This document shows, piece by piece, positions 7,067-16,370 of a DNA stretch of 64,000 bases (position 1 is the first letter of the stretch; each line of letters starts with the position of its first letter). The stretch covers positions 248,001-312,000 of the forward strand of contig NZ_PVNH01000003.1 in assembly GCF_003001955.1 (NCBI RefSeq), in the 5' to 3' direction. The position numbers and the translations under genes are program-made. The stretch comes from Prauserella shujinwangii (GTDB lineage: Bacteria > Actinomycetota > Actinomycetes > Mycobacteriales > Pseudonocardiaceae). The notes beneath the pieces are model-generated. The model worked only from the letters and a program-made list of their open reading frames with translations. It ran no database searches and had not been told where the DNA came from.

Positions 7067-7990
7067 ATGGGCCATGGCCACGGGCACGGATCCGCGCTCC
7101 CCGCCGCGGGCAGCGCCTCCAGCCGGTACGTCCGCAGGCTCGCGGCGGCGCTCGCCATCGGCGCCACCTTCATGGTCCTGCAGTTCGTCGTCGCGCTGGC
7201 CACCTCGTCGCTGGCCCTGCTCTCCGACGCCGCGCACATGTTCACCGACGTTCTCGGCGTCGGTCTCGCGCTGCTGGCGATCGTGCTCGGCAGGCGCAGC
7301 ACACCCACGTTCACCCGCACGTTCGGCATGTACCGCGCCGAGGTGCTCGCGGCGCTGGCCAACGCGGTGCTGCTGTTCGGCGTCGCGGGCTACGTCGTGT
7401 ACGAGGCCATCGACCGGCTCGGCGACCCGCCTGCCGTGCCGGGCCTGCCCGTCCTGCTCGTCGCGGTGGCCGGGCTCGCGGCCAACGTCGTCTCGTTCCT
7501 GCTGCTGCGCGACGGCGCCAAGGAGAGCCTCAACGTCCGCGGCGCCTACCTCGAGGTGCTCGCCGACATGATCGGTTCGATCGGCGTCATCGTCAGCGCC
7601 GTGGTGACGCTCACGACGGGATGGCGCTACGCCGACCCGCTCGTCGGTGTGGCGATCGGACTGTTCGTGCTGCCGAGGACCGTCGTCCTGGCCGGGCGCG
7701 CGCTGCGGATCCTCTTCCAGCACGCGCCGCACGGCGTGGACGTGGAACGGATCAACGCCGAGCTGGCCGCCCTGCCCGGCGTCGAGGACGTGCACGACCT
7801 GCACGTCTGGACGCTCACCTCCGGCATGGAGGTGGCGTCGGCCCACCTGACGATCGAGCCGGACGCCGACTCGGCCGGGGTGCTCTCGGCGGCGCGCGAC
7901 CTGCTCGCACGGGACCACGCGATCGAGCACGCGACCCTGCAGGTGGAACCGCGCGAGGCCGCCCGGCGCTGCGAGCAGCTGTCCTGGTAG
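7067..7990 (+). CDS. Cation diffusion facilitator (CDF) metal exporter
   Basis: 307 residues exporting a divalent metal by proton antiport across the plasma membrane. The start is the ATG at 7067, 7 bases after AAGGAGG; it opens with a histidine-rich MGHGHGHGS. Six membrane helices are followed by a cytoplasmic domain with DVHDLHVWTLTSGMEVASAH, as in ZitB/CzcD. The transport site in helix 2 is H57-MFT-D61, but helix 5 has E163-VLA-D167 where zinc exporters usually have HxxxD. With the IdeR/MntR-like operator upstream, iron or manganese export is as plausible as zinc. It converges with the DUF305 gene, one base between stops. Confidence 0.92.
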   Translation: MGHGHGHGSALPAAGSASSRYVRRLAAALAIGATFMVLQFVVALATSSLALLSDAAHMFTDVLGVGLALLAIVLGRRSTPTFTRTFGMYRAEVLAALANAVLLFGVAGYVVYEAIDRLGDPPAVPGLPVLLVAVAGLAANVVSFLLLRDGAKESLNVRGAYLEVLADMIGSIGVIVSAVVTLTTGWRYADPLVGVAIGLFVLPRTVVLAGRALRILFQHAPHGVDVERINAELAALPGVEDVHDLHVWTLTSGMEVASAHLTIEPDADSAGVLSAARDLLARDHAIEHATLQVEPREAARRCEQLSW

Positions 7991-7991
7991 G

Positions 7992-8723
7992 TCAGGGGTA
8001 CGGCAGGGGTTCCGCGTCCCGCTCCGCGAGCAGCCGCCGCATCAGGTCCATTTCCGCGCCCTGTGACGTCAGCATGCTCTGGGCCAGCGTGCGGACCGCG
8101 GGAACCGCCGCGTGGTCGCGGGCGTACTCGGCCATGTCGGCGCCGCCCTGGTGGTGCCGCAGCATCAGCTGAAGGAACTTCACGTCCAGTTCTGCGCCGG
8201 AGAGGGAGCGCATCTGCTCCATCTCCGCGCTGGTCGCCATGCCCGGCATCGGCGCGTCCCCGGAAGCCTGCTCGGGCGCGGCGTGGCCGTGCGCGTGCCC
8301 GTCCGGGCCCGCCATCCACGTCATGTACTCGCCGAGCGCCTGCTCGGGCTGGCCCCAGAGCATCAGCCAGCCCTTCATCCGGCCGATCTGCTCCAGCTGG
8401 GTGCTGCCGATGTCGAACGCCAGCTGCCGGATCGCCGGATCGTCGGTGTGCGCCCTCGCCCAGTTGGCCATCGAGACGGCTTGCTCGTGGTGCAGCGCCA
8501 TGTCCTGGGAAAAGCCGACGCTCACCGAACCCGCCTGCGGCGTCGCGGCGGGTTCGTCCCGGAACGTCTCGGTGAGCATCATCCCGCCCGTCGCACCCAC
8601 CAGCAGGAGGGCGAGGGCGGCACCCAGGTAGATCACCCAGCGTGACCACGCGGGCCGGGGATCGGCGGTGTCCGGCTCCGGCACGGTCTCGGTCTCCGTG
8701 CCGGACTCCGCTTCCGTACTCAC
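7992..8723 (-). CDS. DUF305 membrane-anchored protein, probable metal (copper) binding
   Basis: 243 residues from a GTG at 8723, seven bases after the stop of the DUF3105 gene, so the two form one operon. One membrane helix (about 30-50) anchors an extracytoplasmic four-helix domain. DUF305 hallmarks are visible: DMALHHEQAVSMANWA and LMLRHHQGGADMAEYA, paired histidines thought to bind metal, plus a His/Met-rich middle (GHAHGHAAPEQ, MPGMATSAEMEQM). DUF305 proteins occur with copper and other metal resistance genes. The metal is inferred from the family; the adjacent CDF exporter supports a metal theme. Confidence 0.87.
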   Translation of the reverse strand: MSTEAESGTETETVPEPDTADPRPAWSRWVIYLGAALALLLVGATGGMMLTETFRDEPAATPQAGSVSVGFSQDMALHHEQAVSMANWARAHTDDPAIRQLAFDIGSTQLEQIGRMKGWLMLWGQPEQALGEYMTWMAGPDGHAHGHAAPEQASGDAPMPGMATSAEMEQMRSLSGAELDVKFLQLMLRHHQGGADMAEYARDHAAVPAVRTLAQSMLTSQGAEMDLMRRLLAERDAEPLPYP

Positions 8724-8730
8724 GGTCCGA

Positions 8731-9558
8731 TCAGCCCTCCGAGCCCTGGCCGGGCTGCTGCTCGCCCATCTGCTGCGCGCTCTCCGAACCCTGGTAGTCC
8801 ATCGGCTTGGCGTCCGGGCCCGGCGGCTCCGGGTTGAACGGCGGCGGGTTGTCGGGATCGAACATGCCCGCGCCGAGCGCGTCACAGGACGCGCCGACCT
8901 CGGGGTAGGTGTTCGGGTTGCGCCGCAGCGCCGCGATGAACTGGTCGATGCGCTCGTCCTCGGCGCTGTCGACCTTGAGCTGGTGCCCCCACGACTGCAG
9001 CGAGATCGGCGATTCCAGCCCGGGGTAGGGCGACATCATGGTGTACGGCTTGCCGTCCACGCGGGCCTTGAGCAGCTCGAGCGCCTCGCCCTTGATCTGG
9101 TCGGGGTTGTAGGCGATCCACACGGCCCCGTGCTCCAGCGAGTGCACCATGTTCTCGCTGCGCACGCCCTGCTCGTAGACGGTGCCGGTGCACGCGGCCC
9201 AGTAGCCGTCGTGCGGCCCGCCGAACGGCGGCGTCTCGTCGTAGGCGACCCGTTCCGTCGGCAGCACGTGGGCTCCGCCCTCGTAGCCCTTGATCTCGAC
9301 GCCTTGGATGTCCTTGGCCGGGTCCGGGTTCTCCGCGGACGGCGCGAACGCGGCGGCCGCCTCCTCGCGGGCCCGCTGCTCGCGCTTGTCGGCCGAGGCC
9401 ACCCAGTAGTAGCCGAACACGCCGGCGGCCAGGAGCAGGATCCCGACGACGGCCATGATGGTGCCCCAGGGGGTGTGCTTCTGTTTCACCACCGAGCCGC
9501 GCGCCGCCTTGACGGCACCACTCTTGCGTGCCCCTTTTTTCTTCGTGCCGCTACCCAT
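8731..9558 (-). CDS. DUF3105 membrane protein
   Basis: 275 residues. The ATG at 9558 ([14 protein letters not shown]) was chosen; it begins with a Lys/Arg-rich cytoplasmic head followed by one membrane helix (about 33-52). The extracytoplasmic domain has the DUF3105 signature [16 protein letters not shown], with a conserved HxxEHG, and [14 protein letters not shown]. The last 45 residues are a disordered Pro/Gln/Gly tail. It is first gene of a pair with DUF305, a common actinobacterial pairing. The function is unknown; His/Glu conservation suggests metal binding, but that is inference. Confidence 0.85.
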   Translation of the reverse strand: MGSGTKKKGARKSGAVKAARGSVVKQKHTPWGTIMAVVGILLLAAGVFGYYWVASADKREQRAREEAAAAFAPSAENPDPAKDIQGVEIKGYEGGAHVLPTERVAYDETPPFGGPHDGYWAACTGTVYEQGVRSENMVHSLEHGAVWIAYNPDQIKGEALELLKARVDGKPYTMMSPYPGLESPISLQSWGHQLKVDSAEDERIDQFIAALRRNPNTYPEVGASCDALGAGMFDPDNPPPFNPEPPGPDAKPMDYQGSESAQQMGEQQPGQGSEG

Positions 9559-9706
9559 GGCTCCCGCGTTTCGTCGGACGTGGAATTGGCGTGCTCGTGC
9601 CTGGTCTGCCAGTGTAGGGAGCACGTGTCTACTCGGTGTCAACGGCCACCGGGCGGCCCCGTCGGGCGGTCACGGACCGTCGCGCCCGCGGCCGTACACT
9701 CGCCTG

Positions 9707-11362
9707 GTGACTCCCGCCGCTCTCGCCGACCTCGTTCGTTCGTCCGCCGTGCAGGTGCTGACCGCGCGTGGCCTCGACCACAGCGTGCTGCCCGACCCCG
9801 TGACGATCGAGCGACCGCGCAACCCCGAGCACGGAGACTACGCCACCAACCTGGCCCTCCAGGTAGCGAAGAAAGTAGGACTGGCGCCCCGGGAGCTCGC
9901 CGAGGCGCTCGCCGCGGAGCTGACCGCCGCCGAGGGCATCGCCTCGGCCGAGGTCGCCGGTCCCGGTTTCCTGAACCTCCGGCTCGCCGCGGACGCGCAG
10001 GGTGAGCTCGTGCGGCGGGTCCTGTCCGCGGGCCGGGACTACGGCCGCGGCGACGCGCTCGCGGGCACGCGGATCAACCTGGAGTTCGTCTCGGCCAACC
10101 CGACCGGGCCGATCCACCTCGGCGGCACGCGCTGGGCCGCCGTCGGCGACGCGCTCGGCAGGCTGCTGGCCGCGCAGGGCGCCGAGATCACGCGCGAGTA
10201 CTACATCAACGACGCCGGGGCGCAGATCGACCGGTTCGCCCGGTCGCTGATCGCGGCGGCGCTGGGCGAGCCCGCCCCCGAGGACGGCTACGCGGGCAGC
10301 TACATCAACGACATCGCCGCCGAGGTCCTGCGCAAGGAGCCCAGCGCGCTCACCAAACCGGAGGACGAGCGGCACGCGATCTTCCGGCAGGCCGGGGTCA
10401 GCCTGATGCTGGAGGAGATCAAGCGGACCCTGCACGAGTTCGGCACCGACTTCGATGTCTTCTTCTCCGAGGCCTCGCTGCACGAGTCGGGATCCGTGGC
10501 GGAGGTGGTCGAGCGGCTGAAGGAGGCGGGCAGCCTCTACTTCGCCGACGACGCGTGGTGGCTGCGCTCGACCGACCACGGTGACGACAAGGACCGGGTG
10601 GTGCTCAAGAGCGACGGCACCCCGGCCTACATCGCGGCCGACATCGCCTACCTGCGCGACAAGTTCGAGCGCGGTTTCGACCTGTGCATCTACATGCTCG
10701 GCGCCGACCACCACGGCTACATCCCGCGGCTCAAGGCGGCGGCCGCGGGGCTCGGCCACGACCCCGGCGCGGTCGAGGTGCTCATCGGCCAGCTCGTCAA
10801 CCTGGTCAGCGGGGGCAAGCCGGTCCGGATGAGCAAGCGCGCGGGCAACGTCGTGACGCTGGAGGACCTGGTCGAGGCCGTGGGCGTGGACGCCGCGCGG
10901 TACGAGCTGTGCCGATACTCGGTGGACTCCATCCTGGACATCGACCTCGACCTGCTGCGCAAGCACACCAACGAGAACCCGGTGTTCTACGTCCAGTATG
11001 CCCACGCCCGGCTGGCCTCGTTGCAGCGCAACGCGGCCGAGCTGGGCCTGCGGACCCAGGCCGACGCGGACCTCGGCCTGCTCACGCATCCGAGGGAAGG
11101 CGACCTGATCCGCACGATCGGGGAGTTCCCCACCGTGCTCAGGAAGGCGGCCGAGCTGCGCGAACCGCACCGCGTCGCCCGCTACCTCGAGTCGCTCGCG
11201 TCGGCGTACCACAAGTTCTACGACGTGGCGCGCGTCCTGCCGCAGGGTGACGAGGAGGCGACTCCGCTCACCCACGCGCGGCTGGCGCTGTGCGAGGCCG
11301 CCCGCCAGGTGCTCGCCAACGGACTGTCCCTGCTCGGGGTCTCCGCCCCGGAACGGATGTAG
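9707..11362 (+). CDS. argS: Arginyl-tRNA synthetase (housekeeping)
   Basis: 551 residues, GTG at 9707 ([14 protein letters not shown]). N-terminal ArgRS additional domain with [13 protein letters not shown], class I core with [20 protein letters not shown] (HLGG form of HIGH), an MSKRAGN motif in place of KMSKS, and a C-terminal DALR anticodon-binding domain with [12 protein letters not shown]. It starts the argS-lysA-hom-thrC-thrB cluster, with lysA nine bases after its stop; coupling of argS and lysA is conserved in actinobacteria. A second ArgS lies at 1-950. Confidence 0.97.
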   Translation: MTPAALADLVRSSAVQVLTARGLDHSVLPDPVTIERPRNPEHGDYATNLALQVAKKVGLAPRELAEALAAELTAAEGIASAEVAGPGFLNLRLAADAQGELVRRVLSAGRDYGRGDALAGTRINLEFVSANPTGPIHLGGTRWAAVGDALGRLLAAQGAEITREYYINDAGAQIDRFARSLIAAALGEPAPEDGYAGSYINDIAAEVLRKEPSALTKPEDERHAIFRQAGVSLMLEEIKRTLHEFGTDFDVFFSEASLHESGSVAEVVERLKEAGSLYFADDAWWLRSTDHGDDKDRVVLKSDGTPAYIAADIAYLRDKFERGFDLCIYMLGADHHGYIPRLKAAAAGLGHDPGAVEVLIGQLVNLVSGGKPVRMSKRAGNVVTLEDLVEAVGVDAARYELCRYSVDSILDIDLDLLRKHTNENPVFYVQYAHARLASLQRNAAELGLRTQADADLGLLTHPREGDLIRTIGEFPTVLRKAAELREPHRVARYLESLASAYHKFYDVARVLPQGDEEATPLTHARLALCEAARQVLANGLSLLGVSAPERM

Positions 11363-11371
11363 TGAACGGCT

Positions 11372-12811
11372 ATGTGCGCTCACCCCGCGGGGCCCCGGCA
11401 TGCCGAGGTTTACCCGCACGTCGACCAGGCCGGTTTTCCACCGTCCACTTCGGAGGAACTGGACCGGCTTTACCCGAAGGTGTGGCCCCGCAACGCCTAC
11501 CGCGCGCCCGACGGCGTGGTGCGGATCGCGGGCGTGGACGTCCGGGAACTGGCCCGGACGTACGGCACGCCGCTGTTCGTGATCGACGAGGCCGACTTCA
11601 AGTCCCGGTGCGCCGAGTACGCCGAGGCGTTCGACGACCCGGCGCTCGTGCACTACGCGAGCAAGGCGTTCCTGTGCACGGAGATCGCCCGCTGGGTGGC
11701 GGCACAGGGGCTGAGCCTCGACATCTGCAGCGGCGGTGAGCTCGCGATCGCGCAGCGCGCGGACTTCCCGCCCGAGCGGATCACCTTCCACGGCAACAAC
11801 AAGTCCACCGCCGAACTGGAGGCCGCCGTCGAGGCCGGCGTGGGCACGATCGTGCTCGACTCGTTCTTCGAGATCGCCCGCCTCTCCGACGTGGCGGCCC
11901 GGCACGGCATCACGCAGAAGGTGCTGGTGCGCGTCACGGTCGGCGTCGAGGCACACACCCACGAGTTCATCGCCACCGCGCACGAGGACCAGAAGTTCGG
12001 CTTCTCGCTCGCCGCGGGCAACGCCGCGGAAGCGGTCCGGCGCGTCCTGAACGCCCCTTCGCTGGAACTCGTCGGCCTGCACAGCCACATCGGCTCGCAG
12101 ATCTTCGACGCCGACGGCTTCGAGGTGGCGGCCCGGCGTGTCATCGGCCTGATCGCGGAGCTGGCGAAGGAGCACGGCGACGAGCTCGTCCAGCAGTTGT
12201 CCACAGTAGACCTCGGTGGCGGCTTCGGCATCGCCTACACCGACCGGGACAACCCGCCGCCGCCCGCGCAGATGATCACGCAGATCCGCGAGATCGTCCG
12301 CAAGGAGTGCGAGTTCGCCGGCCTGCCGGTGCCCCGCATCGCGGGCGAGCCCGGCCGCGCCATCGCGGGTCCGGGCACGGTGACGCTGTACGAGGTCGGC
12401 ACCGTCAAGGACGTCGCGCTCGGTGACGACGCCGTGCGCCGGTACGTCAGCGTTGACGGCGGCATGAGCGACAACATCCGCACCGCGCTCTACGACGCCG
12501 CCTACGACTGCAGGCTCGTGTCCCGCGCCAGCGACGACGGCCAGCCGCAGCAGGTCGGGGCCGCGCTGTCCCGAGTCGTGGGAAAGCACTGTGAGTCCGG
12601 CGACATCGTGGTCCGCGACTGCTGGCTGCCCGACACCCTTGCCCCCGGCGACCTGCTCGCGGTGGCGGCGACCGGTGCGTACTGCTACTCGATGGCCAGC
12701 AACTACAACCGGCAGCCGCGGCCGGCCGTGGTCGCGGTCCGCAACGGCAGTGCCCGCCTGCTGCTGCGGCGGGAGACGAACGAGGACATGCTGCGCTTGG
12801 AGGTGTCGTGA
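11372..12811 (+). CDS. lysA: Diaminopimelate decarboxylase
   Basis: 479 residues. A PLP enzyme of fold type III that makes lysine from meso-diaminopimelate, the last lysine step. The PLP lysine is in [17 protein letters not shown], the phosphate-binding glycine loop in [13 protein letters not shown], and the substrate/dimer-interface Cys block in [11 protein letters not shown]. An N-terminal extension of about 50 residues (with [13 protein letters not shown] just after it) is usual in actinobacteria. It overlaps hom by four bases, indicating translational coupling of the lysine and threonine branches of the aspartate family. Confidence 0.97.
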   Translation: MCAHPAGPRHAEVYPHVDQAGFPPSTSEELDRLYPKVWPRNAYRAPDGVVRIAGVDVRELARTYGTPLFVIDEADFKSRCAEYAEAFDDPALVHYASKAFLCTEIARWVAAQGLSLDICSGGELAIAQRADFPPERITFHGNNKSTAELEAAVEAGVGTIVLDSFFEIARLSDVAARHGITQKVLVRVTVGVEAHTHEFIATAHEDQKFGFSLAAGNAAEAVRRVLNAPSLELVGLHSHIGSQIFDADGFEVAARRVIGLIAELAKEHGDELVQQLSTVDLGGGFGIAYTDRDNPPPPAQMITQIREIVRKECEFAGLPVPRIAGEPGRAIAGPGTVTLYEVGTVKDVALGDDAVRRYVSVDGGMSDNIRTALYDAAYDCRLVSRASDDGQPQQVGAALSRVVGKHCESGDIVVRDCWLPDTLAPGDLLAVAATGAYCYSMASNYNRQPRPAVVAVRNGSARLLLRRETNEDMLRLEVS

Positions 12812-14106
12812 GCGACGAACGCGTCAGGGTCGCCCTGCTCGGCTGCGGAACGGTCGGCAGCGAGGTGACGCGCGTGCTCCTCGACGAGGCCGACGAGCTG
12901 GCCGCCAGGGTGGGCGCCCCGGTCGAGCTCGCCGGGATCGCCGTGCGCCGCCCCGACAAGCATCCCGAGCTGCCGCAGGAGCTGCTCACCAACGACGCGG
13001 GCGCGCTCGTCGAGTCGGACGTCGACATCGTCGTCGAGCTGATCGGCGGGATCGAGCCCGTGCGCGGCTGGCTGCTGACCGCCCTGCGCAAGGGCAGGTC
13101 CGTGGTGACCGCCAACAAGGCGCTGCTCTCGGAGCACTCGGCCGAGCTCGCCGAGGCGGCCGACCTCTCCGGCGCGGACCTGTACTACGAGGCCTCGGTG
13201 GCCGGTGCCATCCCGCTGCTGCGGCCGCTGCGCGAGTCGCTGGCCGGTGACCGGATCACCCGCGTGATGGGCATCGTCAACGGGACCACGAACTACATCC
13301 TGTCCGCGATGGACGCCACCGGAGCCGGGTACGCCGAGACCCTCGACGAGGCGAGCAGGCTGGGCTACGCGGAGGCCGACCCGACCGCCGACGTCGACGG
13401 CTACGACGCGGCGTCCAAGGCGGCGATCCTCGCGTCGCTGGCCTTCCACACCCGCGTGACGGCCTCCGACGTGCACCGCGAGGGCATCGCCGGGATCACC
13501 GCCTCCGACATCGCGGCCGCCCGGCTGCTGAACCGGACCGTCAAGCTCCTCGCCATCTGCGAGCGGGTCACGGCCGACGACGGAACCGAGTCGGTCTCCG
13601 CGCGCGTGCACCCGGTGATGATCCCGCGCAGTCACCAGCTGGCCGGGGTGAACGGCGCGTTCAACGCCGTGTACGTCGAGGCCGACGCCGCGGGCGAGCT
13701 GATGTTCTACGGCCAGGGCGCGGGTGGCGCGCCGACGGCGAGCGCGGTGCTCGGCGACCTGGTCGCCGCCGCGCGCAACCGGGTCGCGGGCGGCCGGGGT
13801 CCACGCGAGTCCGCGCACGCGGCGCTGCCGGTCCGGCCGATGGGCCAGACCCCGACGCGGTACCACATCAGCCTCGACGTGGCCGACCGCGCGGGTGTGC
13901 TGGCGCAGGTGGCGCAGGCGTTCGCCACGCACGACGTGAGCATCGCGGCGGTGCGCCAGCGGGACCGCAACTCCACCGCGAGCCTCGTCATCGTCACGCA
14001 CTCGGCGCCGGACGCGGCGCTGCGGGCGACGGTGGACGAGATCGGCAAGCTCGACGTCGTGCGTGAGGTCGTGAGCGTGATGCGGGTGGAAGGCGAGGAC
14101 TCGTGA
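12808..14106 (+). CDS. hom: Homoserine dehydrogenase
   Basis: 432 residues, GTG start inside the lysA stop. It reduces aspartate semialdehyde to homoserine with NAD(P)H. N-terminal Rossmann motif [13 protein letters not shown], catalytic core with NGTTNYIL and [17 protein letters not shown], and a C-terminal ACT domain ([20 protein letters not shown]) that commonly mediates feedback by threonine. It overlaps thrC by four bases. Length matches the monofunctional actinobacterial enzyme. Confidence 0.97.
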   Translation: MSDERVRVALLGCGTVGSEVTRVLLDEADELAARVGAPVELAGIAVRRPDKHPELPQELLTNDAGALVESDVDIVVELIGGIEPVRGWLLTALRKGRSVVTANKALLSEHSAELAEAADLSGADLYYEASVAGAIPLLRPLRESLAGDRITRVMGIVNGTTNYILSAMDATGAGYAETLDEASRLGYAEADPTADVDGYDAASKAAILASLAFHTRVTASDVHREGIAGITASDIAAARLLNRTVKLLAICERVTADDGTESVSARVHPVMIPRSHQLAGVNGAFNAVYVEADAAGELMFYGQGAGGAPTASAVLGDLVAAARNRVAGGRGPRESAHAALPVRPMGQTPTRYHISLDVADRAGVLAQVAQAFATHDVSIAAVRQRDRNSTASLVIVTHSAPDAALRATVDEIGKLDVVREVVSVMRVEGEDS

Positions 14107-15173
14107 AGTTCGGCACCGACCCGGGCTGGCCGGGCATCATCAACGCCTACCCCTCGCGGATCCCCGTCCCGGAGGGCGCGGAGGTCGTCACGCTCGGCGA
14201 GGGCAACACGCCGCTGCTGGCCGCGCCGCATCTGTCCGAGCTCACCGGCTGCTCGGTCTTCCTCAAGGTGGAGGGCGCCAACCCCACCGGGTCCTTCAAG
14301 GACCGGGGGATGACCGTGGCCATCACGCACGCGCTCGCCAGCGGGCTGCGGGCGGTGATCTGCGCGTCCACCGGCAACACGTCGGCCTCCGCGTCCGCCT
14401 ACGCCGCGCGTGCGGGACTGACGAGTGCCGTGCTCGTGCCGCAGGGCAAGATCGCGCTCGGCAAGATGGCGCAGGCCGTGCTGCACGGCGCCCGGATCCT
14501 GCAGGTCGACGGCAATTTCGACGACTGCCTCGAACTCGCGCGCAAGACGGCGGCCGACTACCCGGTGACGCTGGTGAACTCGGTCAACCCCGTGCGCCTC
14601 GTCGGGCAGAAGAGCGCCGCGTGGGAGATCTGCGACGTGCTGGGGGAGGCCCCGGACGTCCACTGCCTTCCGGTCGGCAACGCGGGGAACATCACCGCGT
14701 ACTGGGCCGGGTACACCGAGTACGCCGCCGACGGTGTGGTGGACAACACACCGCGCATGTTCGGGTTCCAGGCCGAGGGCGCGGCGCCGCTCGTGCACGG
14801 CGAGCCGGTGCCGTGCCCGGAGACCGTGGCGACCGCCATCCGCGTCGGCAGTCCCGCGTCGTGGGACTCGGCGGTCAAGGCGCGCAACGCCAGCGGCGGC
14901 CTGTTCGAGGCGGTCTCCGACGAGCGGATCCTCGACGCCTACCGGCTGCTCGCCCGGCGCGAGGGCGTGTTCGTGGAGCCCGCTTCGGCCACGAGCGTCG
15001 CGGGTCTGCTGGTCACCGCGGCCGACGGCAGGCTGCCGCGCGGGTCCACCGTCGTGTGCACGGTGACCGGGCACGGGCTCAAGGACCCGGCCACCGCGCT
15101 GGAGGGCAACGTCGAGGTGGAACCACTCTCGGTGGACCCGAGAGCCGTCGCCGCGGCGCTGGAGCTGTCGTGA
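14103..15173 (+). CDS. thrC: Threonine synthase
   Basis: 356 residues, GTG start overlapping hom. A PLP enzyme converting O-phosphohomoserine to threonine. The PLP lysine is in [20 protein letters not shown], the cofactor phosphate loop in [12 protein letters not shown], and [19 protein letters not shown] is the conserved substrate loop. The short form (about 350 residues) is typical of actinobacteria. It overlaps thrB by four bases, so hom-thrC-thrB are translationally coupled. Confidence 0.97.
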   Translation: MKFGTDPGWPGIINAYPSRIPVPEGAEVVTLGEGNTPLLAAPHLSELTGCSVFLKVEGANPTGSFKDRGMTVAITHALASGLRAVICASTGNTSASASAYAARAGLTSAVLVPQGKIALGKMAQAVLHGARILQVDGNFDDCLELARKTAADYPVTLVNSVNPVRLVGQKSAAWEICDVLGEAPDVHCLPVGNAGNITAYWAGYTEYAADGVVDNTPRMFGFQAEGAAPLVHGEPVPCPETVATAIRVGSPASWDSAVKARNASGGLFEAVSDERILDAYRLLARREGVFVEPASATSVAGLLVTAADGRLPRGSTVVCTVTGHGLKDPATALEGNVEVEPLSVDPRAVAAALELS

Positions 15174-16054
15174 CGAGCCTCCGCGTCACGGTTCCGGCCT
15201 CGACCGCGAACCTCGGCCCCGGCTTCGACACGCTGGGCATGGCGCTCGGCCTGCGCGACGTCGTCGAGGTGCTGGTCACCGAGCCGGGACTGAAGGTCGA
15301 GGTCCTGGACGCGGGCGCGGGCGATGTCGGCGACGTGCCCACCGACGGGACGCACCTGGTGGTGCGCGCGCTGCGGCGGGCCTGCGAGCACCTCGGCGTC
15401 GAGATGCCGGGGCTGCACCTGCGCTGCCACAACGCGATCCCGCACGCGCGGGGGCTCGGCTCGTCGGCGGCCGCCGTGGTCGCCGGCGTCGCCGCGGGCT
15501 ACGCGCTGGCCGGACGCGGCCTCGACGACACGGTGCTGCAGCTGGCCGCCGAGTTCGAGGGGCACGCCGACAACGCCGCCGCCAGCCTGCACGGGGGTGT
15601 CGCGATCGCGTGGCGCGCGGACGGCCGGTACCACGCCGAACGGGTCGAACCGCACCCGGCGCTGCGCCCGGTGGTCGCGGTGCCCGCCGAGCGGTCGTCC
15701 ACCCACGCGACGCGGGGGCTGCTGCCGGAGCGGGTTCCGCACGCCGACGCCGCGTTCACCGCGGGCCGCGCCGCGCTCGCCGTGCACGCCCTCACCGCGC
15801 GGCCGGACCTGCTGCTGCCCGCCACCGAGGACCGGCTGCACCAGGACTACCGCGAGCCCGCGTACCCCGCCAGCCTGCGGCTGCTGCGTGACCTGCGGGA
15901 ACGGGGGGTGCCCGCGACGATCTCCGGCGCGGGGCCGACCGTGCTCGCGCTCACGACGACGGGAATACTCCCCCCGGGCACCGTTGTTGACGGATTCGAG
16001 GTCACCGAGCTGCCCGTCGATCCGATCGGCGTGCAGGTGACCGCCGGAGAGTGA
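15170..16054 (+). CDS. thrB: Homoserine kinase
   Basis: 294 residues of the GHMP kinase family, from a GTG at 15170 overlapping the thrC stop ([20 protein letters not shown]). It phosphorylates homoserine for ThrC. The GHMP ATP-binding loop is [20 protein letters not shown], the first motif is [15 protein letters not shown] and the third is [12 protein letters not shown]. Last gene of the coupled lysA-hom-thrC-thrB series; a 316-base leader of rho follows. Confidence 0.97.
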   Translation: MTSLRVTVPASTANLGPGFDTLGMALGLRDVVEVLVTEPGLKVEVLDAGAGDVGDVPTDGTHLVVRALRRACEHLGVEMPGLHLRCHNAIPHARGLGSSAAAVVAGVAAGYALAGRGLDDTVLQLAAEFEGHADNAAASLHGGVAIAWRADGRYHAERVEPHPALRPVVAVPAERSSTHATRGLLPERVPHADAAFTAGRAALAVHALTARPDLLLPATEDRLHQDYREPAYPASLRLLRDLRERGVPATISGAGPTVLALTTTGILPPGTVVDGFEVTELPVDPIGVQVTAGE

Positions 16055-16370
16055 GGCACGCCACGCAGGGGGTGGTTGTTGCACCACGACCCCCGGCGGT
16101 CTACCCTCGGGGGCGTTCGGTCATCGTGCACATTCCGCACCCGGTGCTGGTCCCGGGGTCTTCCCGGATCACATCTTTCGTCAATCCGACGGGCTTCCGG
16201 TAGCCACGATGGTCGGCTCAATCCCCGTGCTGGCGGTTCCGCCGCTGTGACTCGCACGTCTCAGCCCGAGCCGGTTCGCACGGGGAACTAGAACGCCGTC
16301 TCGCAATTCGGACGCGGGCGGCGGTCCGCTGGTCCACCGTGGAGGCGTGGATCGGTCAGGAAGGACATGT
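16055..16370 (+). other. Long leader region upstream of rho
   Basis: 316 bases between thrB and rho with no recognisable gene. It must hold the rho promoter and probably a long 5' leader; rho is autoregulated through its leader in several bacteria, which would fit, but no specific element is identifiable by eye. The ribosome-binding site AGGAAGGA lies at the far end before the GTG at 16371. Confidence 0.4.

Noticed and set aside
9629-12589. A 986-codon open frame on the minus strand opposite argS and lysA
   Set aside because: The plus-strand genes are unmistakable; the antisense frame is low in complexity and rich in Arg/Val/Gly, a product of GC-rich third positions.
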